This document shows positions 32,662-42,136 of a stretch of 64,000 nucleotides of DNA, piece after piece. The position numbers and the translations under genes were made by a program. The notes below the pieces were generated by a model that had not been told where the DNA came from, did not search any database, and saw only the letters and a list, made by a program, of their open reading frames with translations. The stretch is from assembly GCA_040387755.1 (NCBI GenBank), contig JAZKDB010000002.1, positions 1,922,001 to 1,986,000 of the forward strand, in the 5' to 3' direction. The stretch's first letter is position 1. Every line of letters begins with the position of its first letter. This stretch comes from Rurimicrobium sp040387755. Lineage in GTDB: Bacteria; Bacteroidota; Bacteroidia; Chitinophagales; Chitinophagaceae.

Positions 32662-33570
32662 ATGAAACGCATTAAAATAATATTAGCGCTGCTGATTGTT
32701 TTTTTCGTTACACGGTCAATTGCTCAGCAATTGGGTTCAGGCCATGAAAAACTGAGGAAGGATTTGACTCAAATTATAAAGCCGTTTAAGGCCAAAGTAG
32801 GAATAGTGATTATAAGTATTGAAGACAGTGCCGTTATTGCCATCAATAACAACCATCATTACCCAATGTTAAGTGTGTATAAATTTCCTTTGGCATTGGC
32901 GGTTTTGGATAAGGTAGATAAGGGAACTGTTTCTTTACAACAAAAGATAAAAATTACCGCAGAAGATTTGAACGCAAATACCTGGAGTCCTTTAAGAACA
33001 AAGTATCCTGAAGGAAATATTGAAATGAGTATTGCCGAATTGCTGGACTATACGGTATCTCAAAGCGACAATAATACCTGTGATATTCTATTTCGATTTT
33101 TGGGTGGTACAATGCAGGTCAATAATTATATCCACGGATTGGGTGTCAGCCAAATCTCTATTGCAGCCACCGAAGAAGAAATGAGTAAATCATGGGAAGT
33201 TCAATATACCAATTGGACAGAACCACTGGCAATGGCTAATCTTTTGGAAGGCTTTTACCATGGTGTTTATTTGTCAGATTCAAGTACCCATTTTCTGATG
33301 AAGCTGATGGTGGAATCTTCAAACAGTGTAAATAGGTTGAAAAAATATTTGCCGGAACATGTCGTGTTGGCACATAAAACCGGCACATCGAATACAAATA
33401 AAAAAGGGATGGCCGCAGCGGTAAATGATGTTGGAATTGTTACACTTCCCGACGGGCGGCATCTTGCTATAACTGTTTTTGTTTCAGATACGTATGAAAA
33501 ATTTGAAACCAACGAAGTTATTATTGCAAATATTGCGAAAGCAACCCTCAATCATTTTATGAGTAGATAG
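32662..33570 (+). CDS. Class A beta-lactamase
   Basis: 302 residues from ATG 32662; the frame from 32572 adds an implausible leader. Signal peptide to ~SIAQ. The active-site set is complete: S71-V-Y-K74, S135-D136-N137 (SQSDNNT) and K239-T240-G241 (AHKTGTS), with an omega-loop Glu in the ATEEEMSKSW-WTEP segment. The spacing and CepA/CfxA/PER-like residues fit the class A2 group of Bacteroidota, which are mostly intrinsic cephalosporin-hydrolysing enzymes. It acts in the periplasm. Monocistronic, with no mobile element nearby, so it is probably a resident gene; its substrate range cannot be read from sequence. Confidence 0.92.
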   Translation: MKRIKIILALLIVFFVTRSIAQQLGSGHEKLRKDLTQIIKPFKAKVGIVIISIEDSAVIAINNNHHYPMLSVYKFPLALAVLDKVDKGTVSLQQKIKITAEDLNANTWSPLRTKYPEGNIEMSIAELLDYTVSQSDNNTCDILFRFLGGTMQVNNYIHGLGVSQISIAATEEEMSKSWEVQYTNWTEPLAMANLLEGFYHGVYLSDSSTHFLMKLMVESSNSVNRLKKYLPEHVVLAHKTGTSNTNKKGMAAAVNDVGIVTLPDGRHLAITVFVSDTYEKFETNEVIIANIAKATLNHFMSR

Positions 33571-33590
33571 TATTGAGCTGCATGAGTGGC

Positions 33591-35093
33591 TTATACTTTT
33601 GCAACAGCCAATAAACCTTCTGCCAACTTGCGGTCGTTGCTCAAGCGGGGCACTTTGTTTTGTCCGCCCAGCTTCCCTATACTGCGCATATATTCAATAA
33701 ATGCTTTGGGTTGCAATGAACTTATATGCAGCGTTTGTAAAATGCCTCCACGGATAAGGTCGTCGTAATACACATTCTTTTCGCGCAGTACATTGTCAAG
33801 CGTAAGGGCAAAAGCATTCATATTATCGGGTTCCTGCTCAAAAGAAATCAACCATTCGTGATAAGGTAATGAACCGTCTGTAGTTTGTATCATCGGAGCC
33901 ACGGTAAACTCCACAATATGTGCATTGTGCTCTTTGGAAGCAATGCGCATCGCATGCTCTACCTCTTCGGCAATAACATGCTCGCCAAAAGCAGAAATGA
34001 AATGTTTGGTGCGGCCGGTTACTACAATACGATAAGGCTCAAGACTGACAAACTTCACCGTATCGCCAATATTGTAACCCCATAGGCCAGCATTGCTATT
34101 GATGATGAGCGCATAATTTTCGCCCAATTTTACTTCAGATAAAGTAAGTCTGGTAGGACTTTCGTTAAAGATTTCACCTGCTGGAATGAATTCAAAAAAG
34201 ATACCCGAATTAGTATTGAGTAAAAGGCCTTCTTCGTTTTGAGAATCCTGAAAGGCAAAGAAGCCTTCCGATGCAGGGAAAGTTTCAATCGTATCTACAT
34301 GCCCGCCAATGCTCTCCATCAGCTTGGCCCGATAGGGCTCGAAGTTGACACCTCCATGTGCAATTACCTGCAGGTTAGGAAATTGTTCTTTAATTGTTTT
34401 TCCTTCGTTGGCTTCTATCAGCCAGTCAAAGTACATCTGCATCCAGGGTGGTATACCGCTGATGAGACGCATATCTTGCTTGCTGGTCTCTTCTACTATT
34501 TTGCGCAGTTTGGCTTCCCAGTCTTCTATGCAATTGGTTTCGAAACTGGGCATTTGATTTTTGCGCAGATAGCCCGGAACGAAGTGATTGACAATACCCG
34601 ATAGTCGTCCTGTAGGGATGCCACCTACCCTTTCGAGTGTGGGCGAGCCGGAGAGGAAAATCATTTTACCATCGGCAAATTCGGGCTTGCCGGTTTCGGC
34701 CATATAATTGAGTAAGGCATATTTGGCCGTGTCAATATGGTTATCGATAGAGTATTTGGTGATGGGGATATATTTGACACCGCTGGTGGTACCTGATGTT
34801 TTGGCAAAATAAATCGGCTTGCCTTTCCACAGTACATTTTCGGTGCCGTTTTTAATTTGTTCTATATAATCTTTGATGCCCTCATAATCGCGGATAGGAA
34901 CAGCTGCTGTATATTCGGCATGGGTATTGACATCTGTAAGGTGATGATCTTTGCCAAAAATGGTTTTACGGCCGTCCTTTAGTTGTTGGAGGAAAATGCT
35001 TTGCTGGTCGGCAAGGGCATTGGCCATATTCCTGCGTATTTTTTTTTGGATGACCGCAGCATAGGGCTTGGCCAAAAAGGATTTCAATTTCAC
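33591..35093 (-). CDS. GH3-family acyl-adenylate-type protein
   Basis: 500 residues, full length for the bacterial GH3 auxin-responsive promoter-like family. Nucleotide-binding loops are FAKTSGTTSGVKYIPIT (~105), then YPASEGFFAFQ-type TFPASEGFFAFQ (~270) and YNIGDTVKFVSL with VTGRTKHFIS (~350-370). Plant GH3 enzymes conjugate amino acids to acyl acids through an adenylate; the bacterial substrate is not known. Downstream it almost abuts the beta-lactamase gene (convergent, 20 bp apart). Confidence 0.9.
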   Translation of the reverse strand: MKLKSFLAKPYAAVIQKKIRRNMANALADQQSIFLQQLKDGRKTIFGKDHHLTDVNTHAEYTAAVPIRDYEGIKDYIEQIKNGTENVLWKGKPIYFAKTSGTTSGVKYIPITKYSIDNHIDTAKYALLNYMAETGKPEFADGKMIFLSGSPTLERVGGIPTGRLSGIVNHFVPGYLRKNQMPSFETNCIEDWEAKLRKIVEETSKQDMRLISGIPPWMQMYFDWLIEANEGKTIKEQFPNLQVIAHGGVNFEPYRAKLMESIGGHVDTIETFPASEGFFAFQDSQNEEGLLLNTNSGIFFEFIPAGEIFNESPTRLTLSEVKLGENYALIINSNAGLWGYNIGDTVKFVSLEPYRIVVTGRTKHFISAFGEHVIAEEVEHAMRIASKEHNAHIVEFTVAPMIQTTDGSLPYHEWLISFEQEPDNMNAFALTLDNVLREKNVYYDDLIRGGILQTLHISSLQPKAFIEYMRSIGKLGGQNKVPRLSNDRKLAEGLLAVAKV

Positions 35094-35168
35094 AACAACT
35101 CAGTTTTTGTAAAGATGGGTAAATGTACAAAATTTTTTGGGGCCTGGGTTTGAGCTTCTGTTGTGGAT

Positions 35169-35192
35169 TATACTGAGCCTGGTTGAAGTGCT
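35169..35192 (+). repeat. TCATACTGAGCG-type dispersed repeat, divergent copy
   Basis: TATACTGAGCCTGGTTGAAG followed by TGCTT is related to the copies at 24391 and 58131. It leads into an imperfect hairpin (CAGAAGA/TCTTCTG) ending near 35220. Confidence 0.5.
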
Positions 35193-35236
35193 TCAGAAGA
35201 TTGAAATTTTCTTCTGAGCTATATGCATTGAAATGA

Positions 35237-35268
35237 CCATTTCTGATTATCAGAAATGGCCTCTTTAT
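35237..35268. terminator. Hairpin after the small minus-strand gene
   Basis: CCATTTCTGA (35237-35246) pairs perfectly with TCAGAAATGG (35250-35259) around a 3-nt loop. It lies 67 bp beyond the stop of the DUF4177-like gene. Confidence 0.6.
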
Positions 35269-35325
35269 ATTTTGGAATGCTTTTGTTTAGTGCTTACTTT
35301 ACGATACTCTAAACCGAACGGAAAT

Positions 35326-35505
35326 TTAGTTGTTTATTTTTAAGGTAATAAAAGCGGTAGGCATCCACCAAAGATTTACTCCAAAGGCTACAGAAACAAT
35401 CTCATAACCTTCCTCGGATTTTTCCTTTAAAGTTCTTTCTACATCACTTGTCAATTTATCCGTTGACCACATGGTGGATATTTTAATGATTCTGAATTTT
35501 GTCAT
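35326..35505 (-). CDS. DUF4177-like small protein
   Basis: 59 residues from the internal Met at 35505; the longer frame adds AT-rich leader. The sequence MTKFRIIKISTMWSTDKL, then LKEKSEEGYEIVSVAFGVN and TAFITLKI has the DUF4177 pattern (strand, helix with EGYE-V, strand). Small cytoplasmic protein of unknown role. Confidence 0.6.
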   Translation of the reverse strand: MTKFRIIKISTMWSTDKLTSDVERTLKEKSEEGYEIVSVAFGVNLWWMPTAFITLKINN

Positions 35506-35790
35506 TTTTATTGTTTTAAAAGAGTTCTTTATTGTAATAGGATGATCGAAAATAAGCTTTTCAATTGCACAAAATAGCGGGAGAAACACAAATAAATTAT
35601 AAGTGCTTTTTAAGCTATTGCTGCAGATAAGCCAAACGTAAAAACATCTTTTTGCATTGCTTTTTGCATCGTTTTGACATTTAGATCAAAAAACCCGGCA
35701 CTCATTTGTTCATTATTATACCAGTATCGACCCTAAAATCACCCTGATTGCCATTTGTATAGCATCATCAATGGTTTAGGCCATTTCCCT

Positions 35791-35798
35791 TAACTTTG
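35791..35798 (+). promoter_or_regulatory. -7 promoter element of the thiolase gene
   Basis: TAACTTTG, an exact TAnnTTTG match, 51 bp upstream of the ATG. The -33 region is weak. Confidence 0.5.
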
Positions 35799-35849
35799 GC
35801 TTCCTTTTCAGAAAAAGGTTAAAAACAAAAAATTAAAACATCAAAATAA

Positions 35850-37028
35850 ATGAAAGAAGTAGTTATTGTTTCGGCGGTACGTACGCCAATGGGTAGTTGG
35901 GGTGGTTCTTTAAAAGATTTTTCGGCCACACAATTGGGTGGAATTGCTATCAAAGGCGCTTTGGAGCGCATAGGCCTTGATGGTAAAGAAGTGAATGAAG
36001 TAATGATGGGTTGTGTGATGCAGGCTAATCTGGGTCAGGCTCCTGCACGTCAGGCATCTAAATTTGCCGGTTTACCGGACAATGTTATTGCCACTACCGT
36101 AAATAAAGTATGTGCCAGTGGTATGAAGGCTGTAATGCTTGCTGCTCAAAACATTATGTTGGGCGATGCCGATGTAATTGTAGCCGGTGGTATGGAAAGT
36201 ATGAGCAATGTGCCTTTTTATAATGCCAACCAACGTTGGGGTAATAAATATGGTAATGTAACGATGATTGATGGCCTTGCCAAAGATGGCCTTACCGATG
36301 TATATCACAACTACCCTATGGGTAATGCTGCAGAACTTTGTGCGGCCGAAATGAATATCAGCCGCGAGGCACAGGATGCTTTCGCAATACAAAGCTACAC
36401 CCGTAGTCAGGCATCGGTGAGCGAAGGTAAATTTGACAGTGAGATAATTCCTGTAGCTATTCCTCAACGTGGTGGTGAACCCAAAATGTTTGCCCGTGAC
36501 GAAGAACCGTTTAATGTAAAATTTGATAAAATTCCCGGCCTTAAATCGGCGTTTATCAAAGACGGTAGTGTGACTGCTGCCAATGCTTCAACGATGAACG
36601 ACGGTGCTTCTGCATTAATCCTGATGAGCGCTGAAAAAGCTGCAGCTTTGGGTCTTAAGCCATTAGCGCGTATCAAAGGTTTTGCTGATGCAGAGCAGGC
36701 TCCTGAGTGGTTTACTACTTCTCCTTCTGTGGCTGTACCAAAAGCAGTTGCAAAAGCGGGTTTAAACATGGACGACATCAGTTTTTATGAATTGAACGAA
36801 GCATTCAGCGTAGTTGGTTTGGCCAATTGTGAGATTATGAAACTTAAATCGGAACAAGTGAATGTATTGGGCGGTGCAGTTGCTCTTGGTCATCCATTGG
36901 GCAGCAGCGGGTCTCGTATTATTGTTACTTTGCTCAATGTCTTGAATCAGAACAATGCACAGTATGGTGCAGCAGGTATCTGCAATGGTGGCGGCGGAGC
37001 AAGCGCTATAGTTATCGAGCGCCTTTAA
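35850..37028 (+). CDS. Acetyl-CoA C-acyltransferase (thiolase)
   Basis: 392 residues, normal family length. All catalytic residues are in place: Cys88 in KVCASGM, His348 in LGHPLGSSG and Cys378 in GICNGGGG. It makes or splits acetoacetyl-CoA (biosynthetic type) or shortens 3-ketoacyl-CoA; sequence alone does not separate the two. Monocistronic, with a good terminator 17 bp after the stop. Confidence 0.95.
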   Translation: MKEVVIVSAVRTPMGSWGGSLKDFSATQLGGIAIKGALERIGLDGKEVNEVMMGCVMQANLGQAPARQASKFAGLPDNVIATTVNKVCASGMKAVMLAAQNIMLGDADVIVAGGMESMSNVPFYNANQRWGNKYGNVTMIDGLAKDGLTDVYHNYPMGNAAELCAAEMNISREAQDAFAIQSYTRSQASVSEGKFDSEIIPVAIPQRGGEPKMFARDEEPFNVKFDKIPGLKSAFIKDGSVTAANASTMNDGASALILMSAEKAAALGLKPLARIKGFADAEQAPEWFTTSPSVAVPKAVAKAGLNMDDISFYELNEAFSVVGLANCEIMKLKSEQVNVLGGAVALGHPLGSSGSRIIVTLLNVLNQNNAQYGAAGICNGGGGASAIVIERL

Positions 37029-37044
37029 TTTTTTACTTTTTGAG

Positions 37045-37082
37045 AAAGGTCTTTACTGATAAAAGGTAAAGACCTTTCTTTT
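37045..37082 (+). terminator. Terminator of the thiolase gene
   Basis: AAAGGTCTTTAC (37045-37056) pairs perfectly with GTAAAGACCTTT (37066-37077), followed by CTTTTC. Confidence 0.85.
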
Positions 37083-37107
37083 CAATATCCAATAGGTCTT
37101 CTATTTT

Positions 37108-38076
37108 ATGCAGTCTTTTCGTAGCCTTGTTCAGCAATTTGAGCAAAGAATTATTGCCCCGGATTTATTTCCCCAGCAGCCCGCCAATCTGTATGACCCT
37201 TGCCGCTATTTGTTATCCCTGGGAGGCAAACGAGTGCGCCCGGCAGCATGTTTGATGGCCAATGAATTGTTTACGGATATTGAAGAATGTGCCTGGCATG
37301 CAGCCATTGCGATAGAGCTTTTTCATAATTTCACTTTGATTCATGATGATATCATGGACAAAGCTCCTTTGCGTAGAGGCTTCGAAACGATTCATTCAAA
37401 ATATGGTTTGACTGCTGGCATATTGGGTGGCGATGCGATGAGTATTTATGCATACCAGCATTTGTCTTTTGTAGAAGTTAATTTTAGGAAAGTATTGGAG
37501 GTCTTTAATACTACTGCTATAGAAGTGTGTGACGGACAGCAGATGGATATGGATTTCGAACAGCGCAATGATGTGACTAGTGAAGAATATATCGAAATGA
37601 TATCGTTGAAAACTTCGGTATTGTTAGCTGCCAGTATGAAGATAGGAGCTCTGGTAGCGGGTGCCTCAGAAGAGAATTGTAATAAAATCTATGAGTTTGG
37701 AAAGAATCTGGGCATTGCCTTCCAGCTACAGGATGATTATCTTGATGCCTTTGGCTCTTCATCAAAATTGGGCAAGCAAAAGGGAGGTGATATTATCGCC
37801 AACAAAAAGACGTATTTACATATTCAGGCTTTGCAGGCTGCATCGGCAAATCAGTTAGCGGAAATAGAATCATGGTTACTTTCGGAGCAAAACGATGAAA
37901 AAGTACCCGCAATGCTTGGATTGTTTGAAGCCACAGGAGCTCATATTAAATGCAGAGAGGCTGTTGAGCACTATTCTCAAAGAGCATTTAAGAATCTGGA
38001 AGACATAGGAGTGCCAGAAGATAAGAAACAACATTTGCATGCTTTGGCTTTTGAATTGCTCAACCGCGAACAATAA
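37108..38076 (+). CDS. Polyprenyl (isoprenoid) diphosphate synthase
   Basis: 322 residues. First Asp-rich motif D80-D81-x-x-D84 (HDDIMDKA) preceded by GGKRVRP, and second motif D209-D210-x-x-D213 (QLQDDYLDAFG). It condenses isopentenyl diphosphate with allylic diphosphates. The x-x length after the first Asp pair is that of short/medium-chain synthases (farnesyl or geranylgeranyl), which would feed quinone, undecaprenyl and carotenoid pathways. The ComF gene follows after 9 bp. Confidence 0.92.
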   Translation: MQSFRSLVQQFEQRIIAPDLFPQQPANLYDPCRYLLSLGGKRVRPAACLMANELFTDIEECAWHAAIAIELFHNFTLIHDDIMDKAPLRRGFETIHSKYGLTAGILGGDAMSIYAYQHLSFVEVNFRKVLEVFNTTAIEVCDGQQMDMDFEQRNDVTSEEYIEMISLKTSVLLAASMKIGALVAGASEENCNKIYEFGKNLGIAFQLQDDYLDAFGSSSKLGKQKGGDIIANKKTYLHIQALQAASANQLAEIESWLLSEQNDEKVPAMLGLFEATGAHIKCREAVEHYSQRAFKNLEDIGVPEDKKQHLHALAFELLNREQ

Positions 38077-38085
38077 TACAATCGT

Positions 38086-38790
38086 TTGAAAAAAACACTG
38101 CAAAGTATATGGAGTGGTATGCTTCATTTTGTTTATCCCCGACTATGTATCGGGTGCAACAAGTCTTTGCTGGATCAGGAACAGATACTTTGCCTGGAAT
38201 GTGCTAATGAATTACCGCTTACCAACTATCACCATATTCAGGAAAACGAAACTGCAAGTCGCTTCGCCGGAAGAATAAAGTTCAACCACGCCACATCCTT
38301 TGCTTATTTTTCTAAGGATGGTTTGCTACAGAAATTATTGCATGAATTTAAGTATAAAAATAACAAAGCTGCCGGTGTTTTTATGGCAAGACGTTTTGCC
38401 TATGCACTCCAAAAGACAGATTGGATAAAGGAGATAGACTTGCTGATACCTGTGCCTTTGTACAGATCCAAACTGAATGAACGAGGGTATAATCAAAGTG
38501 AAATTATAGCAAAGACCCTTTCCTCGGTTTTGCGAATTGAAATTGATATTGTTTCTTTAGCAAGAGTAACAAACACAGATAGTCAGGTACGAAAATCTCG
38601 GGCAGACCGTGCTAAAAACATGAATCATGCGTTTAGTGTTGGCAACATGGATAATCTAAAGGGGAAGCATATTTTAATTATTGACGATGTGCTGACAACG
38701 GGAGCTACAATAGAAGCCTGCTCAGCGGCATTGCAATCGGTAGAGGGGCTTCAGTTCAGCATTGCTACAGTCGGTATTGCTATTGATTAG
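38086..38790 (+). CDS. ComF-family phosphoribosyltransferase-like protein
   Basis: 234 residues from TTG 38086 (next in-frame ATG at 38119). N-terminal zinc-finger-like CIGCNKS with CLECANELP (two CxxC pairs), then a PRTase domain with PVPLYRSKLNERGYNQSE and the PRPP loop ILIIDDVLTTGATIEAC. ComF proteins take part in DNA uptake and natural transformation; the enzymatic role is unclear. The 3' end overlaps the convergent next gene by 4 bp. Confidence 0.9.
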   Translation: MKKTLQSIWSGMLHFVYPRLCIGCNKSLLDQEQILCLECANELPLTNYHHIQENETASRFAGRIKFNHATSFAYFSKDGLLQKLLHEFKYKNNKAAGVFMARRFAYALQKTDWIKEIDLLIPVPLYRSKLNERGYNQSEIIAKTLSSVLRIEIDIVSLARVTNTDSQVRKSRADRAKNMNHAFSVGNMDNLKGKHILIIDDVLTTGATIEACSAALQSVEGLQFSIATVGIAID

Positions 38791-39449
38791 TGTTGCCATG
38801 AGTTGTATTCTTCCGAAGTAATGATTTTATAATCTTTTGGCACTTCAAACAAACTGTTATCCATAGGCTTGGCTTCTATTTTTTTCAGTTCGAAATGGAT
38901 AATGCTTCCATCTTCATTGTTAATATCAAATAACAGGGGGAGGTAGTGAAAGGTAGAAAACTCGTCAAAAAGGTAAGGCGAGCTAATGAGCCAATCTTGG
39001 GTATAGTATATAATTATTGGTTTTAAATTATTACAATGCAGTTTGGCGCGTGCTGTTTTGAAATTTAAGATGGTTTGAATGTCGGTTGACAACTCTTCTA
39101 CCCTAAGAGTGCTGCAACGATTCTGTTTTTTGCTCAATTGGTCAGGCTCTAATAACAGAGCTACTTTTTCATGGCCGATATTTCTTAATGAATAACTTGC
39201 TTTCTTCTGGTGGTTATAAATAATTGTGTTTTTAAACCCGGTATTTAGTTCAAGAACCTTTACCACGCAGTTCCCCTTTAACATTAAAGTAAGAGTGCCT
39301 GATGATTTTGTTTTGCCTAGTTCGATGTTGTTGCTTTCGATAGAAACTGTATAGGTTAATTCCCCCTCAATAAAACTGTTTTGAGCTGCGGACCAATAAA
39401 ATCTGCTGCTTAACAGAAAGGCAATAAGAAACACTTTCTTCCACTTCAT
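38787..39449 (-). CDS. Secreted protein of unknown function
   Basis: 220 residues. Signal peptide ends near SAAQ. The mature protein is beta-rich (GELTYTVSIESNNIELGKTK, then GTLTLMLKGNCVVKVLEL) and resembles the general LolA/DUF4412-like secreted beta proteins of Bacteroidota, with a C-terminal EVPKDYKIIT as in that group. No catalytic motif. Overlaps the ComF gene tail by 4 bp. Confidence 0.6.
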   Translation of the reverse strand: MKWKKVFLIAFLLSSRFYWSAAQNSFIEGELTYTVSIESNNIELGKTKSSGTLTLMLKGNCVVKVLELNTGFKNTIIYNHQKKASYSLRNIGHEKVALLLEPDQLSKKQNRCSTLRVEELSTDIQTILNFKTARAKLHCNNLKPIIIYYTQDWLISSPYLFDEFSTFHYLPLLFDINNEDGSIIHFELKKIEAKPMDNSLFEVPKDYKIITSEEYNSWQH

Positions 39450-39492
39450 AGTTTCGGTATTTGAACAGAACTAAGGTAAGTGAACAAAATGA

Positions 39493-39522
39493 AAAAGCCA
39501 GACAATTAATTGTCTGGCTTTT
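39493..39522 (-). terminator. Perfect palindromic terminator
   Basis: AAAAGCCAGACAATTAATTG continues as TCTGGCTTTT, a 30-bp perfect palindrome. It lies 34 bp beyond the stop of the T9SS gene at 39557 and is followed on the minus strand by TTTTCATTTTG. Confidence 0.8.
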
Positions 39523-39556
39523 GATTAAATATTTAGAATGTAAAAGTACTTACTGT

Positions 39557-40264
39557 TTATTGACGAGTAATTTTTCTTGTTGCAATAACTGCTCCTTTGC
39601 TATCTGCTACACGAACAACATAAATACCAGAGGGCATATCTGTGTTGAATTCACAACGAGCGCTATTCTTATTGGTTACTTTATATACACTTACCACTTT
39701 GCCAATCAAATTGTATACTGCAATTGATTTAACATCGCTGCTGGCGCTATATACAACATCAATATAGTTTTGTGCAGGGTTAGGGTAGATTGATACATCA
39801 TTATCCTGAAGAATAGATGTAGAAATTCCAGTCGCTTTTGTTTTGTAAGCTATAAAAGTAGCAGGTTTTACGGTAGTTCCGTTTGTAACCTCGATTGTTG
39901 CATAAGATTTTGAATCGAAGGCACCAGCATCTCCGTTGAAAGAAAATTTATAATCACATTGTTTGCCTGGAGTAACAAAATCTGTAGTATTAACATTTGT
40001 CGCTGAATAAATATAACAGCCTACATTATCACATCCGCCTTCGAAAATCCAATCAGGATCCAAATGAAAATCAGTAAATTTCCAAGTCATTTGAATATTA
40101 GAGGAGGTTTCGTTTTTTGCTTTAAGATGAATATCCATGGTGCCATTCGTCATCCACCAACTCTTTGAAGTGTCTTTTTCTAAGCTAAAAGATTGTGCAT
40201 TTGCCCCGAAAGCACTAAGTATCATTACCACAGAAGCAATTGCTATAAGTTTAATTTTTTTCAT
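39557..40264 (-). CDS. Small T9SS type A secreted protein
   Basis: 235 residues. Signal peptide to ANAQ, then a ~125-residue beta-rich domain with a Cys pair (FEGGCDNVGCYIY), probably a disulfide-stabilised sandwich. The C-terminal ~80 residues are a T9SS sorting domain: YPNPAQNYIDVVY, VYNLIGKVVSVYK, SGIYVVRVADSKG. Exported by the type IX system; the ligand is unknown. Confidence 0.85.
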   Translation of the reverse strand: MKKIKLIAIASVVMILSAFGANAQSFSLEKDTSKSWWMTNGTMDIHLKAKNETSSNIQMTWKFTDFHLDPDWIFEGGCDNVGCYIYSATNVNTTDFVTPGKQCDYKFSFNGDAGAFDSKSYATIEVTNGTTVKPATFIAYKTKATGISTSILQDNDVSIYPNPAQNYIDVVYSASSDVKSIAVYNLIGKVVSVYKVTNKNSARCEFNTDMPSGIYVVRVADSKGAVIATRKITRQ

Positions 40265-40405
40265 AATAAATTCTGTTTTCTACAATGCAAGATAAAGAAA
40301 ATATGAATTGGAACTCCATTTGCTCCTTTTTATTTTGTTAAAACGAAAAAAATGATTTTCGCTTGATATGCCCAATGTTGTAACTTGCTTTGTTTATTTA
40401 TCATT

Positions 40406-42094
40406 ATGAATCATAATCCGAAATATAAAAACTCAATTAAGTCTTTCTTTCTTGGAGCCGCGTTGGTGGGTGGAGTTTCCTTTTTTATTCAGGCAAAGAA
40501 TGCAGATGCGTATTTTGAGCTATCCAAAAACATGGAGGTATTTGCCAATATTTTCAAGGAACTAAATACTTATTATGTAGATCCAATTGAGCCTGGCAAA
40601 TTGACAAAGGTGGGTATCGACGCTATGCTCAGCGACCTGGATCCGTATACAAATTACATTACGGAATCGGATATTGAAGAGTATGAATTTATGACGACAG
40701 GTAAGTATGGAGGAATTGGTGCGGCTTTAAGAAAAAAGGACAAAGAAACCTTTGTAGGTGATATTTATGAGAATAGCCCCGCTCAACTTGCAGGTCTTCA
40801 TACAGGAGACAAAATCATCAGTATTGATGGGAAACTTGTATATGATAAAACTATTGACGATATAAGTTTGCTTCTCAAAGGTAGTTCAGGCACCAAAATA
40901 GTAATGAAAGTAAAAGATGCATTTACAGATACAGAATCCGACAAAGTGGTGACTCGAGGCGAAATTGAAGTATCGAGTGTGCCTTATGCCGGATTTATAG
41001 GGGTCAATAATGATATCGCATTTGTTAAGCTAACTCAGTTTACACAGGCTTGCGGAAAAATGGTGAGAAATTCTTTGGACAGCCTAAAAAAAATGAACCC
41101 CAAAATGAATGCTGTCGTGTTGGATCTAAGGGGCAATCCGGGTGGTTTGCTTGATGAAGCTGTGGAGGTTTGTAATATCTTTATAGATAGAGGTCAGTTG
41201 GTAGTAAGTACTAAAGGGAAGGATAAAGAATGGGATAAGGATTTTAATACTGAAGATGTAGCATGGGATACCAAAATTCCTTTAACCGTTCTTGTAAATG
41301 GCTCGTCAGCATCTGCATCAGAGATTGTGGCAGGAACTGTGCAAGACCTTGACAGGGGGATTGTACTCGGTTCAAAATCATACGGAAAGGGGCTGGTACA
41401 AACCACAAGACCTGTAGGCTTTAATGCCAGGTTAAAACTAACTACAGCTAAATATTATACTCCCAGCGGAAGATGTATTCAAGCAATTGATTATTCTCAC
41501 AGAGATCAGAATGGTGTCGCAGATAAATTCGCAGACTCTCTAATAGGAACTTACAAAACAAAGAATGGCAGAATTGTGAAAAGCGGGGGTGGTGTGAGTC
41601 CGGATATTACAACAGAAGATGACAAAATCAGCCCATTATCAGCTGCGTTATATTCTAAGAACTATTTCTTTGATTATGCAACACAGTTTGTCAAACAGCA
41701 TAAGACGATTTCTTCTGTAAACAGCTTTTCGCTGAGTAGTACTGAGTTTACAGACTTCACTACCTGGCTTTCCAATAAAGATTATTCTTATAAAACAAAA
41801 ACAGAGGTTTTGTTAGATTCACTAAATAATGCGGCCAAAGAAGACAAGCTATTTGAAGCGAGTAAAACGGAAATTTCTGCCTTGAAAAGCAAATTGATGC
41901 ATGATAAAAAGCAAGACCTCATTAAGAACAAGGATGAGGTAAAGCGCCTATTGGAAAATGAGATTGCAGCAAGATATTATTTTCAAAAGGGCAGAATTGT
42001 ACAAGGCTTAAAAGAGGATAGGACAATAATAAAGGCAATTGAAGTACTGGCAAGACCTGAACAAGTACAAGCCCTTTTGCAACCCAAGAAATAA
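40406..42094 (+). CDS. S41-family C-terminal processing protease (CtpA-like)
   Basis: 562 residues from ATG 40406. An N-terminal membrane/signal segment (SFFLGAALVGGVSFFI) is followed by a PDZ domain (YGGIGAALRKK, AGLHTGDKIISIDG) and a tail-specific protease fold with VLDLRGNPGG. Catalytic Ser in NGSSASASEIVAG and Lys in SYGKGLVQ. It degrades or processes envelope proteins in the periplasm. The extended helical C-terminus (~480-562) is usual for the Bacteroidota version. 42 bp before aroB, so likely one transcript. Confidence 0.93.
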   Translation: MNHNPKYKNSIKSFFLGAALVGGVSFFIQAKNADAYFELSKNMEVFANIFKELNTYYVDPIEPGKLTKVGIDAMLSDLDPYTNYITESDIEEYEFMTTGKYGGIGAALRKKDKETFVGDIYENSPAQLAGLHTGDKIISIDGKLVYDKTIDDISLLLKGSSGTKIVMKVKDAFTDTESDKVVTRGEIEVSSVPYAGFIGVNNDIAFVKLTQFTQACGKMVRNSLDSLKKMNPKMNAVVLDLRGNPGGLLDEAVEVCNIFIDRGQLVVSTKGKDKEWDKDFNTEDVAWDTKIPLTVLVNGSSASASEIVAGTVQDLDRGIVLGSKSYGKGLVQTTRPVGFNARLKLTTAKYYTPSGRCIQAIDYSHRDQNGVADKFADSLIGTYKTKNGRIVKSGGGVSPDITTEDDKISPLSAALYSKNYFFDYATQFVKQHKTISSVNSFSLSSTEFTDFTTWLSNKDYSYKTKTEVLLDSLNNAAKEDKLFEASKTEISALKSKLMHDKKQDLIKNKDEVKRLLENEIAARYYFQKGRIVQGLKEDRTIIKAIEVLARPEQVQALLQPKK

Positions 42095-42136
42095 GTAACG
42101 AATCAGACTTTTGCCCCAAACAATGCTAAATATAGA

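Noticed and set aside
32662..33570. Beta-lactamase as part of a mobile resistance element
   Set aside because: No transposase, integrase or flanking repeats; looks like a resident chromosomal gene.
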